This document shows, one piece after another, positions 46,754 through 55,749 of a DNA stretch of 64,000 bases. The translations under genes and the position numbers were made by a program. Position 1 is the stretch's first letter, and each line of letters starts with the position of its first letter. A model generated the notes under the pieces. It saw only the letters and a program-made list of their open reading frames with translations. It searched no databases and was not told the DNA's origin. Source of the DNA: Campylobacter lari (GTDB taxonomy: Bacteria > Campylobacterota > Campylobacteria > Campylobacterales > Campylobacteraceae); assembly GCF_004357905.1 (NCBI RefSeq), contig NZ_SMTT01000006.1:55629-119628 (forward strand), in the 5' to 3' direction.

Positions 46754-47179
46754 TTAAATTTTACTCAAGCTATCTTTAAAGCTTTGCTTAAATTCTGGCA
46801 TTTTTAAACGCATCTCTTCTTTTAATTCTTTTTCTTTTTCTCTTAGACTTTTTAGAAAAACATGCATTTGTTCTTCTAATTCTTTTTTCTTTATTGATAA
46901 TTCTTTTTCTTGTTTTATTTTAGCTTCTTCTACTGCTTTTGCTTTGATTTGATTAATCTCATCTCTTGTTTGTATATGAATTTTTTCCAACTCATTTTCT
47001 ACATTTGAAACATCATCAGAATTTTTTTTCATTTTTTCTTCGTCATTTTTAATAGTCAAATCTCTAGAATCCATAAATTTAATCAAAGGTTTATAGAGTA
47101 TAGAATTTAAAATTGCTATCATAAGCAAAAAAATGACACCAGTAGCTATCATGATGGAAAAATGTACATCATTAAACAT
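46754..47179 (-). CDS. atpF': F1Fo ATP synthase subunit b'
   Basis: This is a second peripheral-stalk subunit. The 141 residues have one membrane segment (about 9-28, IMIATGVIFLLMIAILNSIL) and a long Lys/Glu coiled coil. Two different b-type subunits in tandem imply a heterodimeric stalk, as in cyanobacteria and Campylobacterota. It is the first gene of the operon. Subunits a and c are not in the window, which is typical of this group, where they lie elsewhere. Confidence 0.9.
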   Translation of the reverse strand: MFNDVHFSIMIATGVIFLLMIAILNSILYKPLIKFMDSRDLTIKNDEEKMKKNSDDVSNVENELEKIHIQTRDEINQIKAKAVEEAKIKQEKELSIKKKELEEQMHVFLKSLREKEKELKEEMRLKMPEFKQSFKDSLSKI

Positions 47180-47210
47180 TAATACTCCTAAATAAATCTA
47201 AATAAAACGC

Positions 47211-47222
47211 GCAATTATACCA
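47211..47222 (-). promoter_or_regulatory. extended -10 promoter of the atp operon
   Basis: On the minus strand TTTGGTATAATTGCGCG contains an extended -10 (TGGTATAAT), with TATAAT at 47214-47219, about 35 bp before the atpF' ATG. AGGAG precedes the start codon. It is the only obvious promoter in the 63 bp gap after parB and may drive atp and tol genes together. Confidence 0.65.
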
Positions 47223-47242
47223 AAATATACCTAAAAGCATAT

Positions 47243-48094
47243 TTAATCTAGTATTTTTAAAAATTTTACAATCTCATTTTCGTCAGAAAAATTAACAATA
47301 ATTTTTAAATCTTTCACTACTGTCTTAAATCCAAAAGATTCTATTTTTTCTTTTAAATTTAATATAGATTGATTTTGCTTATTTAAATTTGTATTTTTTT
47401 CTAAATTATTTGAATTTTTAAAATTTTTAATCAGTTTTTCTGTATCTCTTACATTAAGTTTTTGACCTATGATAGTATCAACTATCATTTTTTCTTCTTC
47501 TTTTTCAAGTCCTACTAAAACTTTTGCATGACCTTGTGAAATTTTACCTTCTATAATGAAATTTTGCGTTTGCTCATTTAAATTTAAGAGTCTTAAGGTA
47601 TTAGCAATTTGTGGTCTTGACTTGTGAATAAGATCTGCTAATTTTTCTTGAGTTATGTCATGAATTTCCAATAATTCTTTATAAGAATGTGCCAATTCTA
47701 TAGGATTTAAATTTTCCCTTTGGATATTTTCAATCAAAGCAAGCTCGCGTAATTTTATATCATCCACATTTAAAACTACGGCTTTAATCTGTTCTTTTTC
47801 TAAAAGCTTACATGCTCTAAATCTTCTCTCGCCAGCTATTATAATATAATCAAATTCATCTTTTTTAAAAACTACAATAGGCTGAATTAAACCATATTCT
47901 TTAATAGACCCCGCAAGCTCTTCTAAAGCTTGTGTATCAAAATTTTTCCTTGGCTGATAAGGATTTGGACTAATTAAATCTATATCAATTTCTTCTATTT
48001 TGCCTTCTTTTGATCCTAATTCTTTTTCATAAACTTCATCAATATCAGCCAAAATACTACTTAAGCCTCTTCCTAATGCACTTTTTTTTGCCAT
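47243..48094 (-). CDS. parB: chromosome partitioning protein ParB
   Basis: ParB is the CTPase clamp that binds parS. The 283 residues start with KKSALGRGLSSILADID. They contain the ParB/Srx CTP-binding motif IIAGERRFRACKLL with LIENIQRENLNPIELAHSY, and the helix-turn-helix ITQEKLADLIHKSRPQIANTLRLLNL (part). A C-terminal dimerisation region follows. No parS-like 16-mer was recognised nearby by eye. Confidence 0.94.
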   Translation of the reverse strand: MAKKSALGRGLSSILADIDEVYEKELGSKEGKIEEIDIDLISPNPYQPRKNFDTQALEELAGSIKEYGLIQPIVVFKKDEFDYIIIAGERRFRACKLLEKEQIKAVVLNVDDIKLRELALIENIQRENLNPIELAHSYKELLEIHDITQEKLADLIHKSRPQIANTLRLLNLNEQTQNFIIEGKISQGHAKVLVGLEKEEEKMIVDTIIGQKLNVRDTEKLIKNFKNSNNLEKNTNLNKQNQSILNLKEKIESFGFKTVVKDLKIIVNFSDENEIVKFLKILD

Positions 48095-48097
48095 TTT

Positions 48098-48880
48098 TTA
48101 TCCTAATATAGAATGTGCTAAATTTTGATATGCTACTGAACCTGGGGATTTTATATCATAAAGTATAATAGGTTTTCCATAACTTGGACTTTCAGCAAGT
48201 TTTACATTTCTTGGTATGATGATAAAATCATCTTCATTATCACCTGTTCTAAATAGCTTTTGCTTGAAATTTTGCTTTAAATCTTCCACGGTATCTTTTG
48301 AAAGATTATTTTGTGAGCTATACATAGTTGGTAAAAAACCTTTTATTTTTAACTTTGGGTTGATAGTTTTTTTCACAAATTTTATGGTATTTAAAACCAT
48401 CGCAACACCCTCAAGCGCATAAAATTCACATTGTATAGGGATAATAACACTATCGCTTGCTGCAAAAGCATTTACCGTAATGCTTCCAAGTGCAGGAGGT
48501 GAGTCAATGATAATAAAATCATAATCTTTAGCAATTTCTTTGATTTTTTCTCTTAAAATCGTTCTATATTCTCCGCTTTCTTTTACTACTTCTTGTTCAA
48601 TTCCAACCAAAGAAATATTTGATGGAGCTAAGTATAATTGTGGAAGTTCAGTTTTTAAAATGATTTCAGAAAGTTTTTTCCTGCCTATAAAAACATGGTA
48701 AATATTATACTCATAATTACTTCTATTAAAACCAAGTCCTGTTGTAGCATTAGCTTGTGGATCAATATCTATCAAAAGAACCTTTTTTTCAGCCACTGCT
48801 AAAGAAGCCGCTAGATTAATAGCGGTAGTAGTTTTACCTACCCCACCTTTTTGATTTGCAATAGTTATTATCTCACTCAT
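48098..48880 (-). CDS. parA: chromosome partitioning ATPase ParA (Soj)
   Basis: ParA is the ATPase that moves ParB-parS complexes. The 260 residues open with ITIANQKGGVGKTTTAINLAASLA (deviant Walker A with the signature Lys), then LIDIDPQANATTGLG and FIIIDSPPALGSITVNA. Length and motifs are normal for chromosomal Soj. It precedes parB by 3 bp and overlaps birA by 4 bp. Confidence 0.96.
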   Translation of the reverse strand: MSEIITIANQKGGVGKTTTAINLAASLAVAEKKVLLIDIDPQANATTGLGFNRSNYEYNIYHVFIGRKKLSEIILKTELPQLYLAPSNISLVGIEQEVVKESGEYRTILREKIKEIAKDYDFIIIDSPPALGSITVNAFAASDSVIIPIQCEFYALEGVAMVLNTIKFVKKTINPKLKIKGFLPTMYSSQNNLSKDTVEDLKQNFKQKLFRTGDNEDDFIIIPRNVKLAESPSYGKPIILYDIKSPGSVAYQNLAHSILG

Positions 48881-49512
48881 CTTAAACTATATATCCTTTT
48901 ACTATCTAACAATATAGAACCATCTTTATACAATAAAGCATCTTTTAAAGATAAAATCTTACCTTCATTATGTATAAAAAAATTTCTTGATTTTTCAAAT
49001 TCTAGCATATACTTGCTAAAAATATTCTTCCATAAAATTTTCTCATCTACATAAGAAAAATACTCATTTAAAAGTTTTGCTATATCTACTTCTATATCTA
49101 AAATTTCAGCATTAAATGGAGCATATTTAAGATTAATCCCTATTCCTACAACCAAAAAATCATTGATTTTAGAACTCATCAATCCGCCTATTTTTTTATC
49201 TTCTATATAAAAATCATTGGGCCATTTAATCCATACTTTCGAATTTTTTCTTTGCAATACTTCTTTCATTAAAAATGCAAAATATATACTAGCAGAAGCC
49301 AAAGGAAGATCTTGTGCTAATTCTTGAGTTTTTATGCAAAAAGATACATGTAAATTTCCTTGCTTACTTTGCCAAGTATTGTCCCTACTACCTATACCAG
49401 CACTTTGGATAAAAGCACAAATGGCTGTATTGTTAGTAATTTCTCCACTACGAATTTTATCACTTAAATAAATTTGAGTTGATTCAAGCTCATCAAAATA
49501 AACTATCTCCAA
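48877..49512 (-). CDS. birA: biotin--protein ligase BirA (catalytic domain only)
   Basis: BirA attaches biotin to the acetyl-CoA carboxylase carrier protein. The 211 residues contain DELESTQIYL, IQSAGIGSRDNTWQSKQGNLHVSF (biotin loop, GRGSR-type GIGSR), and VWIKWPNDFYIEDKKIGGLMSS. The N-terminal helix-turn-helix of E. coli BirA is absent, so it cannot repress a bio operon. The start is TTG at 49512, inside the fmt 3' end, with AAAAGG 7 nt upstream; no ATG is available. Confidence 0.92.
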   Translation of the reverse strand: MEIVYFDELESTQIYLSDKIRSGEITNNTAICAFIQSAGIGSRDNTWQSKQGNLHVSFCIKTQELAQDLPLASASIYFAFLMKEVLQRKNSKVWIKWPNDFYIEDKKIGGLMSSKINDFLVVGIGINLKYAPFNAEILDIEVDIAKLLNEYFSYVDEKILWKNIFSKYMLEFEKSRNFFIHNEGKILSLKDALLYKDGSILLDSKRIYSLR

Positions 49513-50404
49513 GTTTTAACCTTTTTCCATTTAAATAAGTCTTAGCGTCTAAAGCCTTTTTTCCACTTTCTTGTAAATTTTTAATCCTTAAAACACCTTT
49601 TTTACATGAAAGCAAAAAGCCTTCCTTTTCTATTTGTAAAATCACGCCTGATTTTTGAGTTTTTTCACTATCAATTAGCTCTATGTCTAAAAATTTCACA
49701 CCATTTTCTAAAAAAATTCCAGGCCAAGGTGTAAAAGCTAAAAATTTTTGATAAATTTCATTTGCATTATTTAAAACAATCAACCCATCTTCTTTTTTGA
49801 TTTTTTTACAATGTGTAACTAAATTTCCATCTTGCTTTTTTGGGATAATTTTTTCAAAATTCAAAAGCGTAGAAATAGTAAGCTTAGCTGCTAAATTGGA
49901 AAGCATAATAAAAACTTCAGCTGAATTTTTACCTGCGATATCACATTCTATACTTTCTAAGATTGCACCACTATCAAGCCCTTCTTCCATAAGCATAGTA
50001 CAAACCCCGCTTATTTTATCCCCATTTAAAATAGCACTTTGTATAGGTGAAGCACCACGATATTTAGGAAGTAAGGAAGCGTGTAAATTGACACAAGGAG
50101 CAATATCTAAAATTTCTTTTGGTAAAATCTTCCCATAAGCAGCAACAACTATAAAATCAGGTTTTAAGCTTTTTATTCCATTGATTATATTTTCATCTTT
50201 TAAGCTTTTTGGAGTGAAAATTTCTATATTTAAATTATTTTCTAAAACAAATTTTTTAGTATCACTTGGAGTTAGAATTTGCTTTCTTCCCACAGGTTTA
50301 TCAGGTTGAGTAAATAAAGCTTGGATATTAAATCCTTTATCGACAAGCTCTTTTAAAATACAAGTTGCATAAGATGGAGTTCCCATAAAAATGATATTTT
50401 TCAT
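49493..50404 (-). CDS. fmt: methionyl-tRNA formyltransferase Fmt
   Basis: Fmt formylates initiator Met-tRNA. The 303 residues contain IIFMGTPSYATCILKELV, DFIVVAAYGKILPKEILD, CVNLHASLLPKYRGASPIQSAILNGDKISG (key: NLHASLLPKYRGASPI with the catalytic His) and TPWPGIFLENG, then the C-terminal OB domain. The length is normal. It overlaps birA by 20 bp and the next gene by 4 bp. Confidence 0.95.
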   Translation of the reverse strand: MKNIIFMGTPSYATCILKELVDKGFNIQALFTQPDKPVGRKQILTPSDTKKFVLENNLNIEIFTPKSLKDENIINGIKSLKPDFIVVAAYGKILPKEILDIAPCVNLHASLLPKYRGASPIQSAILNGDKISGVCTMLMEEGLDSGAILESIECDIAGKNSAEVFIMLSNLAAKLTISTLLNFEKIIPKKQDGNLVTHCKKIKKEDGLIVLNNANEIYQKFLAFTPWPGIFLENGVKFLDIELIDSEKTQKSGVILQIEKEGFLLSCKKGVLRIKNLQESGKKALDAKTYLNGKRLKLGDSLF

Positions 50405-50868
50405 AATACCACTATCCTTTTTTTATAAGTTTTTATAGCTTTTTGATATGAAAGCTCAAGATAATCTTTAAAAATTTCAAAATTTTTTCTAGAAGGGTTG
50501 TTGATGCAAATATATCCCATATAAGCATAAATTGGATGAGGCATGATAAAATCAAGCATAGAAAAATCATAATTTAAACTAACAACCTCACCCTTTAAAG
50601 CTTTTTTAGGTTTTTTACCAAAAAGATTTTGGTAATCTTGATCACAAAGAGAGCAACTTAGACGAAATACACCTTCTCTATTTAAATTCGAAGCTTTATC
50701 ATTTATGCCATCATTTTCTTTAATAGTGCAAAAATAAACTCCGTTTTTTAAAACCTTATCGGGATTATAAAAAAAGCTATGTTCTTTATAAGTAAATTTA
50801 TATACCAAGCCTTTAAAATTAGACTTGATATATTCTTGAATAAAATCTATAGTTAAATTTTCACTCAT
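50401..50868 (-). CDS. conserved protein of unknown function (possible DUF6194 type)
   Basis: I do not recognise a catalytic motif. The 155-residue soluble protein has no signal peptide. It reads like a small alpha/beta domain: an FKGLVYKFTYKEHSFFYNP strand region, VYFCTIKENDGIND, GVFRLSCSLCDQDYQNLFG with two Cys, and FIMPHPIYAYMGYICINNPS near the C-terminus. The pattern (substrate-like strands followed by P-H-P) recalls DUF6194 proteins; that is only a guess. The start is ATG 50866-50868, coupled to the obgE stop. From memory the C. jejuni equivalent is Cj0097. Confidence 0.75.
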   Translation of the reverse strand: MSENLTIDFIQEYIKSNFKGLVYKFTYKEHSFFYNPDKVLKNGVYFCTIKENDGINDKASNLNREGVFRLSCSLCDQDYQNLFGKKPKKALKGEVVSLNYDFSMLDFIMPHPIYAYMGYICINNPSRKNFEIFKDYLELSYQKAIKTYKKRIVVL

Positions 50869-51911
50869 CAAAGATTATTTTGACTTCTAATTTTTTTAAC
50901 TTCTTCTAAAAGCATAAATTTAAGCTCTTTAAGTCCAGTTTTTTCAAGGCTTGAAACCTTGATGAAAAAACTTTGCGGATTATTTTGACTTTGCAAATAA
51001 GCTTTTAGCTCATTATAATCATCTTCTATTTTTTGTGCAAATTCTTCGCCTAAATTTACGCTATCACTTTTTGAAAGCATTAAGCCAAAATTTCTTGCAT
51101 AAAGCTTGCTTGAAAATTTTTCCAATTCTTTTCTTAAAATACAAAATTGCTCTTTTAAGCTCATATCTCTTAATGGATCAAGCACAAAAAGCAAAAAAGA
51201 AGTTCTTTCTATGTGTCTTAAAAACTCAAGTCCCAAACCCCTACCATCGCTTGCACCTTCTATAATACCTGGGATATCTGCCATCACAAAAGAATTATAA
51301 TCATCTACTTCAACCATACCAAGTTTTGGAGTTAAAGTAGTAAATTCATAATTAGCTATTTCAGGTCTTGCATTAGATACTACGCTTATAAGAGTGGATT
51401 TTCCTACATTTGGAAAGCCCACAAGTCCAACATCTGCTATGAGTTTTAATTCTAAGCGCACACTTAAGGTTTTTCCTGCCACACCCGGTTGGGCATAATC
51501 TGGGCGTTGATTAGTAGAGTTTTTAAAATGAGTATTACCAAGACCACCTTTACCGCCTTTTAAAAATAATTCTTTTTGGCCCTCTACTAACATATCAAGC
51601 AAAACTTCCCCACTTTGTGCGTCAATTACTTGAGTGCCTTGAGGAACGATTAATTCTAAACTCTCCCCTCTTTTGCCGTTTTTATTACGACCTAAGCCTG
51701 GCTGGCCATTTTGTGCTTTAAGTTCTTTTTTACCTTTAAAGTGCGCTAGCGTATGGGTATTATTATCACATATAAAATATACATCGCCGCCATTTCCACC
51801 ATCGCCACCATCAGGCCCACCGAGTGGAACATGTTTTTCACGGCGAAAACTCACAGCACCTTTGCCACCATTACCTGAACTTAAAACTAATTTCACATTA
51901 TCTATAAACAT
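50868..51911 (-). CDS. obgE: ribosome-associated GTPase ObgE
   Basis: ObgE is a GTPase for 50S maturation and growth control. The 347 residues have the glycine-rich Obg fold (about 1-155: [32 protein letters not shown], in part) and a G domain with [36 protein letters not shown] and SKSD. It follows rplU and rpmA, the widespread rplU-rpmA-obg order, but has its own promoter after the rpmA terminator. Confidence 0.96.
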   Translation of the reverse strand: MFIDNVKLVLSSGNGGKGAVSFRREKHVPLGGPDGGDGGNGGDVYFICDNNTHTLAHFKGKKELKAQNGQPGLGRNKNGKRGESLELIVPQGTQVIDAQSGEVLLDMLVEGQKELFLKGGKGGLGNTHFKNSTNQRPDYAQPGVAGKTLSVRLELKLIADVGLVGFPNVGKSTLISVVSNARPEIANYEFTTLTPKLGMVEVDDYNSFVMADIPGIIEGASDGRGLGLEFLRHIERTSFLLFVLDPLRDMSLKEQFCILRKELEKFSSKLYARNFGLMLSKSDSVNLGEEFAQKIEDDYNELKAYLQSQNNPQSFFIKVSSLEKTGLKELKFMLLEEVKKIRSQNNL

Positions 51912-51943
51912 ACAATCACCAAAATATAAATTTTTAAAATGAT

Positions 51944-51949
51944 ATTATA
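51944..51949 (-). promoter_or_regulatory. -10 element for obgE
   Basis: The minus strand AAAATATAATATCATT gives TATAAT about 33 bp before the obgE ATG, just beyond the rpmA terminator. A weak ribosome site (TGGTGATTG) precedes the start. Confidence 0.5.
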
Positions 51950-51983
51950 TTTTTTTTAATATATTAAGATTAAAAAGAAGAAA

Positions 51984-52002
51984 AAGGCTACAAAGTAGCC
52001 TT
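51984..52002 (-). terminator. rho-independent terminator after rpmA
   Basis: On the minus strand a perfect 8 bp stem (AAGGCTAC/GTAGCCTT, 3 nt loop) is followed by TTTTCTTCTTTTT. It starts 5 bp after the rpmA stop codon (52007-52009). Confidence 0.8.
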
Positions 52003-52006
52003 AAAA

Positions 52007-52261
52007 TTATGCAGGATAAACAGAAACTTTTTTTCTATTTTTATCTTTTCTTTCGAATTTTACGAAACCATCAATTAAAGCAAAAATTGTATGATCTTTT
52101 CCTATGCCTACATTATTACCCGCATGAGTTGCTGTTCCTCTTTGGCGGATGATGATGTTGCCAGCGCGAACAAATTCTCCACCAAATTTTTTAACACCTA
52201 GACGACGACCTATAGAATCACGATTATTCTGAGTTGAACCTTGACCTTTCTTGTGTGCCAT
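52007..52261 (-). CDS. rpmA: 50S ribosomal protein L27
   Basis: The 84-residue protein reads [20 protein letters not shown], then [28 protein letters not shown] (part). This is the standard L27 with the short N-terminus (no cleaved leader of the Firmicute type). It lies 10 bp downstream of rplU and ends just before a clear terminator. Confidence 0.98.
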   Translation of the reverse strand: MAHKKGQGSTQNNRDSIGRRLGVKKFGGEFVRAGNIIIRQRGTATHAGNNVGIGKDHTIFALIDGFVKFERKDKNRKKVSVYPA

Positions 52262-52271
52262 TCTTTACTCC

Positions 52272-52580
52272 TTAAGCTTTAATATCTACTACTCTAACGC
52301 GAGTAAATTGTCTTCTAAAACCGCGTTTTAATTTTGAGTCTTTTCTACGTCTTTTTTTATAAATCACAACTTTTTTGTCTTTTCCATGAGCAATCACTTC
52401 TAAAACAACTTTTGCACCCGCAATAAACGGCGCACCTACCTTTAATTCTTTATCGCATATAGCAAGAACTTCACTTACTTCTATGCTTGATTTTGCTTCA
52501 GCTTCAAAACGATCTAGTTTAAGCTCATCACCTTGGCTTACTCTGTATTGTTTTCCACTGTGTTTTATAATAGCATACAT
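52272..52580 (-). CDS. rplU: 50S ribosomal protein L21
   Basis: From ATG 52578-52580 the protein is 102 residues, [20 protein letters not shown], ending [26 protein letters not shown] (part; the [13 protein letters not shown] basic block is the L21 signature). A longer open frame extends upstream, but AAAGGATAGCTGT immediately before this ATG and family length fix the start. Confidence 0.97.
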   Translation of the reverse strand: MYAIIKHSGKQYRVSQGDELKLDRFEAEAKSSIEVSEVLAICDKELKVGAPFIAGAKVVLEVIAHGKDKKVVIYKKRRRKDSKLKRGFRRQFTRVRVVDIKA

Positions 52581-52670
52581 ACAGCTATCCTTTCTTAAAA
52601 TATTTTGGTAGCACCATAAAGCATTATGCATAAACATAAATTTAGAAAGCTTTAATGGCTAAAAGCAGTA

Positions 52671-52676
52671 ATTATA
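52671..52676 (-). promoter_or_regulatory. -10 element for rplU-rpmA
   Basis: The minus strand AAGATATAATTACTGC contains TATAAT about 90 bp before the rplU ATG. This leaves an untranslated leader of roughly 84 nt. Such leaders on ribosomal protein operons are often regulatory, but I see no convincing structure in this one. Confidence 0.55.
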
Positions 52677-52698
52677 TCTTGATTTTATATAAAGTAAG

Positions 52699-52724
52699 CT
52701 TAAGACGCAAAAAAGCGTCTTAAG
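52699..52724 (-). terminator. hairpin terminator after the cytochrome c peroxidase gene
   Basis: A perfect 10 bp stem (CTTAAGACGC/GCGTCTTAAG) with a 6 nt loop lies 7 bp after the stop at 52732. On the minus strand the tail is CTTACTTTAT, weak in T, so termination efficiency is uncertain. Confidence 0.65.
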
Positions 52725-52731
52725 ATTTAAA

Positions 52732-53766
52732 TTAAAGCTCTGGTTTTGGAGTTTTTTCAGTTGCTTTTGGAAGTTGAGGGTAAGTAATGCTTGGTTTTTT
52801 ACCTGTTAAGGCATGTAAGAAAGTTTCTATAGAAGCTGCTTCTTTATCAGAAATTTCTATGCCAAGTTGCACACTGCCCATTTCTTTAATTGCTTCTTGT
52901 AAAGACCAAATAGCACCATTGTGAAAATACGGAGCAGTTTCAGCAATATTTCTTAAGGTTGGAGTTTTAACTAAGCCATTTGCATCACCTTTAAAATCTC
53001 CTACATTTGCAAATTTATATTTAGCTGCTACTTGGAAAGCCTGCATACTACCACCTAAATTTACTCCTGTATGACAAGCTGTACAGCCTTTATCGATGAA
53101 AGTTTTCAAACCTTCTTTTTCTTTTTTATTTAATGCTTTTGTATCACCTTCTAAGAATTTATCAAATTTAGATGGAGTTAAAAGTGTTCTTTCAAATGTA
53201 GCAATAGCATCTGCAATATTATCAAAAGTTACTCCACTGCTACCATAAACTTTTTTAAATTCTTTTACATATTCTGGCATAGAAGCTATTTTTTCTACTG
53301 CTAATTTAGCAGGAGTTGCCATTTCAGGTTCTGCTTCAATTGGTCCTTTTGCTTGATCTGCTAAAGTTCCTGCTCTACCATCCCAAAATTGAGTTGAATT
53401 TAAAACTGAGTTATAAACTGTTGGTGAATTTAAATGATGAGGATTAGCTGTCCATTTATGTCCTACAGCAGCCGCTATACCATCAGTACCACCCATACCT
53501 AAATTATGACAGGTATTACAAGAAATCAAACCACTTTTAGAAAGTCTTGGCTCAAAATACAGCTTTTTACCAAGGTTAGCTTTCTCTTTAGAGAATTTAC
53601 TAGCTTTAATACCCATTTCTTTTAATAGTTTTTCAACACCTGTCTGATCTTTTGGTAAAGGCGCCAAACCTGCAGCTTTTGCTTCATCAAGCAAAGCTTT
53701 ATCGTTAGCAAAAGCAGTTGATGCAACTAATAATGATGATGCAACTAATAATGAAATTTTTTTCAT
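52732..53766 (-). CDS. ccpA: periplasmic di-heme cytochrome c peroxidase
   Basis: This enzyme reduces hydrogen peroxide in the periplasm using electrons from cytochrome c. The 344 residues have a signal peptide (about 1-20). The first heme site SCNTCHNLGMGG lies at about residues 84-88 and the second GCTACHTGVNLGG at about 231-235. HNGAIWSLQEAI and the Met-containing GSMQAF segment provide further ligands. From memory it matches C. jejuni Cj0358. It is divergent from plsY; the 198 bp gap also holds its promoter, which I cannot place firmly. Confidence 0.94.
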   Translation of the reverse strand: MKKISLLVASSLLVASTAFANDKALLDEAKAAGLAPLPKDQTGVEKLLKEMGIKASKFSKEKANLGKKLYFEPRLSKSGLISCNTCHNLGMGGTDGIAAAVGHKWTANPHHLNSPTVYNSVLNSTQFWDGRAGTLADQAKGPIEAEPEMATPAKLAVEKIASMPEYVKEFKKVYGSSGVTFDNIADAIATFERTLLTPSKFDKFLEGDTKALNKKEKEGLKTFIDKGCTACHTGVNLGGSMQAFQVAAKYKFANVGDFKGDANGLVKTPTLRNIAETAPYFHNGAIWSLQEAIKEMGSVQLGIEISDKEAASIETFLHALTGKKPSITYPQLPKATEKTPKPEL

Positions 53767-53932
53767 TATCTACTCCTAAATAAGATAAAATAAAGCCTAT
53801 TTAAAATAAACTTATTGAAAATATATCTATAATTTTCTTTAAATAATATAAAAAATTTATATTTAACAATAAAAATTATTATAGGATAAAATATCTCTTA
53901 AATATTTATTTCAGGGTTTTTTGCTATTATTA

Positions 53933-53940
53933 CAGAGTTT
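53933..53940 (+). promoter_or_regulatory. extended -10 promoter for plsY-folB
   Basis: TTTTGCTATTATTACAG has TGC followed by TATTAT (53935-53940), about 25 bp before the plsY ATG. The remaining part of the 198 bp divergent gap is extremely AT-rich, and I find no clear operator in it. Confidence 0.5.
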
Positions 53941-53964
53941 TACAAAAATCTTAGGGAAAAGTAA

Positions 53965-54576
53965 ATGGAAAATTTAATAATCTATCTTTTAGCTTATCTC
54001 ATAGGCGCTATACCATTTGGGCTTTTGCTAGCTCAAATTTTTGCTAAAACAAACATTAAAAATATGGGTAGTAAAAGTATAGGCGCTACAAATGTTTTAA
54101 GGGTAGTAAAAGAAAGCGATCCTAAACTAGCTAAAATACTTGCTATTGCAACCGCTATTTTAGACGCATTAAAAGGAATCATACCTATATTAGTGGCAAA
54201 ATTTATGGGCTATGATGAAAATATCTTATGGACTATGGCTGTTTTAGCAGTATTTGGGCACTGCTTTTCTCCTTATTTAAAATTTGAAGGTGGCAAAGGA
54301 GTGGCTACAGGGGCTGGGGTCTTAACAGTATTTTTACCTTTTGAAATAATATCTGCGGTTTTAGCTTGGTTTATCATAGGAAAGGTATTTAAAATTTCAA
54401 GCTTAGCTTCATTAGGAGCTTTAATTGTTTTAATAGCCACTTCATTTATTTTTCATTATAACATGCCTGTGATCAACACCCATGCACCAATTTTTGTTAT
54501 TGCATTTATAGTAATTTATAAACATATACCAAATATTTTAAGGCTTATTGGAAAACAAGAATGCAAAGTCATATAA
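53965..54576 (+). CDS. plsY: glycerol-3-phosphate acyltransferase PlsY
   Basis: PlsY makes lysophosphatidate from acyl phosphate and glycerol 3-phosphate in the inner membrane. The 203 residues have five to seven membrane segments and the three PlsY motifs: IGAIPFGLLLAQIFA with KNMGSKSIGATNVLR, GHCFSPYLKFEGGKGVATGAGV, and NILRLIGKQE near the end. Length is normal. It overlaps folB by 16 bp. Confidence 0.95.
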   Translation: MENLIIYLLAYLIGAIPFGLLLAQIFAKTNIKNMGSKSIGATNVLRVVKESDPKLAKILAIATAILDALKGIIPILVAKFMGYDENILWTMAVLAVFGHCFSPYLKFEGGKGVATGAGVLTVFLPFEIISAVLAWFIIGKVFKISSLASLGALIVLIATSFIFHYNMPVINTHAPIFVIAFIVIYKHIPNILRLIGKQECKVI

Positions 54577-54878
54577 AAGTCAGTTTAGAATTTAAATGTA
54601 TTATAGGGCTTTTGGATTTTGAAAGAATTCAAGAACAAAAAGTTATTATAGAACTAGAAGCTAAAAGTAAAAAATTTTTAGATTATGCAAAACTTTGTAT
54701 TAGAATAGAAAAAATTTATAAAAAGAAAAAATTTAAAACTATAGAAAAATCTTTAAAATACATATGCAAGGATATTAAAAAACATAATAAAAAGCTTAAA
54801 TTTATAAATATCACTTGTTACAAACCTGATATTATCAAAAATGCATGCGTTGGAGCTAGTCTGAGTAAAAAATATTAA
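54561..54878 (+). CDS. folB: dihydroneopterin aldolase-type FolB (short, divergent)
   Basis: The 105 residues start HIKVSLEFKCIIGLLDFERIQEQKV (part; family form: I...L.....IG...E....Q.), with YAKLCIRIEKIYKKKKFKTIEKSLKYI (part; key Glu in the IE-L helix) and a C-terminal strand NITCYKPDII. The fold pattern fits FolB but the sequence is Lys-rich and divergent, so the enzyme activity is less certain. With folK at 9556-10029 it would supply folate synthesis. Confidence 0.8.
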   Translation: MQSHIKVSLEFKCIIGLLDFERIQEQKVIIELEAKSKKFLDYAKLCIRIEKIYKKKKFKTIEKSLKYICKDIKKHNKKLKFINITCYKPDIIKNACVGASLSKKY

Positions 54879-54918
54879 AATTTTTTTAAAGAATTTTGAA
54901 CATTTGCTTAATTTGTGT

Positions 54919-54924
54919 TATACT
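54919..54924 (+). promoter_or_regulatory. -10 element for cosR
   Basis: TTTGTGTTATACTTTTGG contains TATACT about 32 bp before the cosR ATG. AAAGGA follows as the ribosome site. It lies in the 77 bp gap after folB. Confidence 0.5.
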
Positions 54925-54955
54925 TTTGGACTAAAACTATCTTCAAAGGAATAAA

Positions 54956-55630
54956 ATGCGTATTTTAGTTGTAGAAGATGAAGCATCACTTAATAAAACT
55001 CTATCAAATACCTTAAATGAGTTTGGCTACCAAAGTGATACTTCAGAAAATTTTAAAGACGCTGAGTATTTTATAGGTATTAGACACTATGATTTAGTAT
55101 TATCAAATTGGACTATTGGCAATAATGACGCAAGTGATTTAATTAATGCCATTAAGCAAAAATCTCCAAGAACCGCTATAGTTACAATATGCGCAAAAGC
55201 AGATAAAGAAAATGAAATCAAAGCTTTGAAAGCTGGAGCAGATGATTATATAAAAAAACCTTTAGATTTTGAAATTTTAATGGCGAGAATTGAAGCTAGA
55301 CTTAGATTTGGCGGAACAAATGTGATCAAAATCGATGATTTAGTGATTGATCCTGATGAAGAAAAAATCACTTATCAAGGAAAAGATATAGAATTAAAAG
55401 GAAAACCTTTTGAAGTTTTAACTCATTTAGCTAGACATTCAGATCAGATTGTGTCAAAAGAACAACTTTTAGATGCTATTTGGGAAGAACCTGAACTTGT
55501 AACTCCAAATGTTATAGAGGTTGCAATCAATCAAATAAGACAAAAAATGGATAAACCGCTTAACATCTCTACCATAGAAACCGTGCGTCGTAGAGGGTAT
55601 CGTTTTTGTTTTCCTAAAAAAACTAACTAA
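54956..55630 (+). CDS. cosR: orphan response regulator CosR (oxidative stress)
   Basis: CosR is an essential OmpR-type regulator in Campylobacter that controls oxidative-stress genes. The 224 residues have a receiver domain (about 1-115) starting RILVVEDEASLNKTLS and a winged-helix DNA-binding domain (about 125-220) ending ISTIETVRRRGYRFCFP. The phosphorylation site is changed: VLSNWTIGNN has Asn51 where Asp is expected, so control is probably independent of phosphorylation. No histidine kinase gene is adjacent. A terminator follows and a single-gene transcript is likely. Confidence 0.94.
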   Translation: MRILVVEDEASLNKTLSNTLNEFGYQSDTSENFKDAEYFIGIRHYDLVLSNWTIGNNDASDLINAIKQKSPRTAIVTICAKADKENEIKALKAGADDYIKKPLDFEILMARIEARLRFGGTNVIKIDDLVIDPDEEKITYQGKDIELKGKPFEVLTHLARHSDQIVSKEQLLDAIWEEPELVTPNVIEVAINQIRQKMDKPLNISTIETVRRRGYRFCFPKKTN

Positions 55631-55632
55631 AA

Positions 55633-55659
55633 TTTTAGAATGATTTAATCATTCTAAAA
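55633..55659 (+). terminator. rho-independent terminator after cosR
   Basis: An 11 bp perfect stem (TTTTAGAATGA/TCATTCTAAAA) with loop TTTAA is followed by GTAGATTTTGTTTTTTCTTTC. It begins 3 bp after the cosR stop. Confidence 0.8.
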
Positions 55660-55749
55660 AGTAGATTTTGTTTTTTCTTTCATTTTAAATTACCTATAAG
55701 TTTTTATATAGTATAAGTTTGCTTTATTACTTATAAAAAGGAAAAAAAT

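Noticed and set aside
52581..52637. Upstream extension of rplU
   Set aside because: L21 begins [14 protein letters not shown], with AAAGGA correctly spaced before that ATG; the extension is in the untranslated leader.
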